A DNA stretch of 64,000 nt. It comes from Campylorhamphus procurvoides (Eukaryota > Chordata > Aves > Passeriformes > Dendrocolaptidae). Where the stretch lies: positions 116,670-180,669 of the forward strand of contig WBMV01004350.1 in assembly GCA_013396655.1 (NCBI GenBank). The letters are read 5' to 3'. The position numbers and the translations under genes were made by a program. The notes beneath the pieces are model-generated. The model was not told the origin of the DNA. It searched no databases and saw nothing but the letters and a program-made list of their open reading frames with translations. The first letter of the stretch is position 1. Every line of letters begins with the position of its first letter. Of this stretch, positions 61,701 through 64,000 are shown piece after piece.

Positions 61701-62954
61701 AAGCAGATGAATTTCATTTATAACCTGATGCCTTGTCAAAAGATCCATATCCTGTATGCAAACCATTATGCTAATTTGTTTTATTGAATATCCAAATTCA
61801 TCACACTCCAAAATGTTAGCAAAAAAAGTTGTTTCTGAAATGTCAAGGAGATTAAGTTCTGCCTAGATGTTTCTGTTTAGATAGTACTAAATGCACAATG
61901 ATACACATCTTAATATGCATGAGTTCTAATGAACTGTGTATATAGGGAGACTGGAAATGTCTGCATGTGCATGTCACTTTGCAAGTGACTCAGACTTGTT
62001 TCTTTCAGGTCTCACTTCATACTGTTTCTTAGTGTTCCTGCCATAAGAGCATACTGTTGTCCTAAAATGCTTCAGAGAAAATAGCAAGGATTTTACAAGG
62101 TCCGGGTAAAGTTTCCAGGTTTTGTATCATTTAACTGTACGAGAGGTGCAATGTGTGATTATATCCAACCCCTCCTTCCTAAAAGTCCTCAAACCCAAAA
62201 ACCCTCTAAGCTTCAGAGAGTCATCCCTGTTCAGTATGAAATGACACAAGCTCAAGGCAAGGTTCAGTTAACAGCAGAAAGTCAGCCACCAATAAAGCAA
62301 AAAAACATCTAACAAAAAAAGAGCTCATCCTGCCCAAGTCATCAGTAAACAGGGACTTGCTTTCAGCTCTTGGAGCACAAGGCAGGATCAAGTAAGTCCC
62401 CAAACTGCAATGTGAAAACAGTGAGACAGTTGGTTTTAATTATATACCCATTCTAATCCTGTTCATTTTAACATTTAATCCAAAAAAACATTTTAAGGAT
62501 TAGAATATATGACATTGACCTAGCCATGAACTAGAACACAAGTACGTTGCCCATTACATTTTCACTGCCAATGTGATTTTATGAATCCTTTTATTTTTAT
62601 TTTATTAAATGTTCAGGAGATTTTACCAAGATAAGAGAATTTGCCACATCCAACCCACATAAGTGATTGCACTGAATAAGGATAAGCAGTCTTATCATGC
62701 ATAACTTTGCACAAAATAAACAATTATCTCAAAACATTAGTTTTGTAAGAGGTTTTTGTTACAAATTAAAAATAAAAAAACTAACTAGTTAAACACACAG
62801 AGTACAAAGACAAACCTACCCACCTTACAGAGATATTTCCATATGTTTGTTTAATACTTGGAGTGTGAAGACATCCCTCTTCTGATTACACTGAAGTAAC
62901 AACCAGACTCCAAGCAAGCTGGCAGCATTGCTCAAAAAGTTGCTCTAAATCTGT
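58725..62954. other. No gene seen
   Basis: The most protein-like short frame is 60342-60539 (65 codons, ATG start, rich in E and K), but it shows no recognisable domain and no supporting signals. Otherwise this is AT-rich DNA with chance ORFs. Confidence 0.5.
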
Positions 62955-62967
62955 CCAGTAGAGGGCA
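62955..62967 (+). promoter_or_regulatory. Candidate CTCF-binding site (plus orientation)
   Basis: CCAGTAGAGGGCA matches the CTCF core CCASYAGRKGGCR at all 13 positions and is preceded by TGT, compatible with the flanking preference of the longer motif. It lies in AT-rich, CpG-poor DNA. A perfect core is a reasonable predictor of binding but not proof. Confidence 0.5.
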
Positions 62968-63972
62968 ATGACATACACACACAAAGTGAAAAGCTGAATT
63001 TGAAATAGATGCTTGTAAAAATAAAACTAAATTAAAAAAAAACACTCTAGTTCTAAAGCATTTAATTTTTTTTTATAATATTTATATTCAGGGGATACAG
63101 ATCACTGTTCCCTATTTTAACACCTCAAAGGACTTCAAGTATTATATATTAAAAGTCTTTCTGATGTTTTTGCAAAATTGGCCAGTATCTGTATAGAAAT
63201 AGGACAGCCTTACATAAAAGAGTGTATCTTTATTTTATATTTGACTGCAGGATGAATGCTGGAAGTGTTTTTGTCCCTTTGGCAACACGTATTTTAGTTG
63301 CTCAAAGACCTTCACTTTTTGTTTAAAATTGGTCCAGAATGATACTGTTAAATAACTTTCTTCCTGTTACACACACATCTGCTACAAAGAACGCTCACAG
63401 ACATCAAATAAGATACCATGTTTGCATGGAAAGCTGCTGCCGCAGTCCAGCTGTATCTTTTACAGTTCCCAGAGAAGATCTGTATTTGGGATTTTTAACT
63501 ACACTTAGAAATAATCCAAAACTTCATCAGGAGTCTGCAGCATGTTCATGCAGCACATTTGAATGTGCAGATAACAAGGCAGCTGGGGATGAAGCACCAA
63601 ACCACCCCTGCCAGCTCCTAACAGACCCCAGTAGCAAGGTAAGACTGTAAGCAGTGCCCAGCACCTCTGTCTCTTCAGGGAAAAGGGGGGCCCTACTGGA
63701 GAAAACAGGCATGGTAGAAAACCTGATGGACACAAGCACTCTTCACACAAGCCACAAGTGCCTGTTCATGTCTGATTGTGAGTTGTTTCAAATGCTGTCA
63801 CCTCAGGCTGTCAAAACTCCCAAAACTTTCCACCACCGTTTGTATGATTTCAGGTTACGTTCCCAGATCTCCTACCCCCATGCTGAAGAACACAGCTGTA
63901 AAATATACCCCTACTAGCAGGCACAAAAACCAGAAGCTACTCACAAGTATTGGCACATTTTCTTATTTCTCC
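62968..63972. other. No gene seen
   Basis: Three overlapping ORFs of 70-103 codons on both strands (63339-63917) show no recognisable domains. Confidence 0.45.
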
Positions 63973-64000
63973 TTTTTTTTTTTTCTCTTTTTTTTTTTTT
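63973..64000. repeat. Poly(T) tract at window edge
   Basis: T12 is followed by CTC and at least T13, running into the end of the window. On the minus strand this would be a poly(A) tail, possibly of a retroposed sequence lying beyond the window or to the left. Confidence 0.85.

Noticed and set aside
1..64000. Prokaryotic features, CRISPR arrays, tRNA or rRNA genes
   Set aside because: None seen: no regularly spaced repeats, no A/B-box pair or cloverleaf, no rRNA motifs, and no dense ORF layout.

Overview
This window looks like a stretch of bird nuclear genome, probably intergenic or deep intronic. Three sets of repeats point to a bird. There is a clear LTR of a very common avian endogenous-retrovirus type near 1.7-2.3 kb. 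There are at least three CR1 LINE remnants, and probably a fourth; CR1 is the dominant retroposon of birds and other sauropsids. Interspersed repeats are otherwise sparse. The DNA is AT-rich and CpG-poor, with stop codons in all frames and only short chance ORFs. I see nothing prokaryotic, no operon, no CRISPR array, no tRNA or rRNA gene and no protein-coding gene I can name. I cannot tell the bird order from this sequence.

Layout: 1-1.67 kb is unannotatable single-copy DNA. A solo LTR (plus strand, own TATA box and poly(A) signal, likely 5-bp target duplication) lies at 1671-2255. From 2.3 to 15.9 kb there is mostly featureless sequence with one short tandem duplication and one TA/CA microsatellite. 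A CR1 3' tail lies at 15.93-16.07 kb, and a long poly(T) tract at 17.4 kb. A CpG-rich, island-like segment at 18.2-18.7 kb is the best regulatory candidate. From 18.7 to 31.1 kb no gene is visible, but a near-perfect 38-bp palindrome sits at 29.77 kb. A 1.3-kb 5'-truncated and frameshifted CR1 reverse-transcriptase copy (plus strand) spans 31.1-32.4 kb. A small CpG cluster with a CTCF-like motif lies at 35.4-35.6 kb. A 70-nt precursor-like hairpin lies at 47.72 kb, a GC-rich LTR-like segment with a 21-bp tandem duplication at about 48.2-48.7 kb, and a second long CR1 (minus strand) at 49.0-50.25 kb or beyond. A weaker CR1 endonuclease-domain remnant lies at 54.9 kb. Two foldback or terminal-inverted-repeat elements lie at 57.8 and 58.6 kb, and a perfect CTCF core motif at 62.96 kb.

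No genes here work together in a visible pathway. The most checkable signals are structural: three inverted-repeat structures whose arm lengths or alignments argue against chance, two CpG clusters, two CTCF-like sites, and several splice-signal pairs or microexon-like segments, mostly on the minus strand. The splice signals would fit a long intron, but they are not strong enough to call exons. I found no convincing new biological system.
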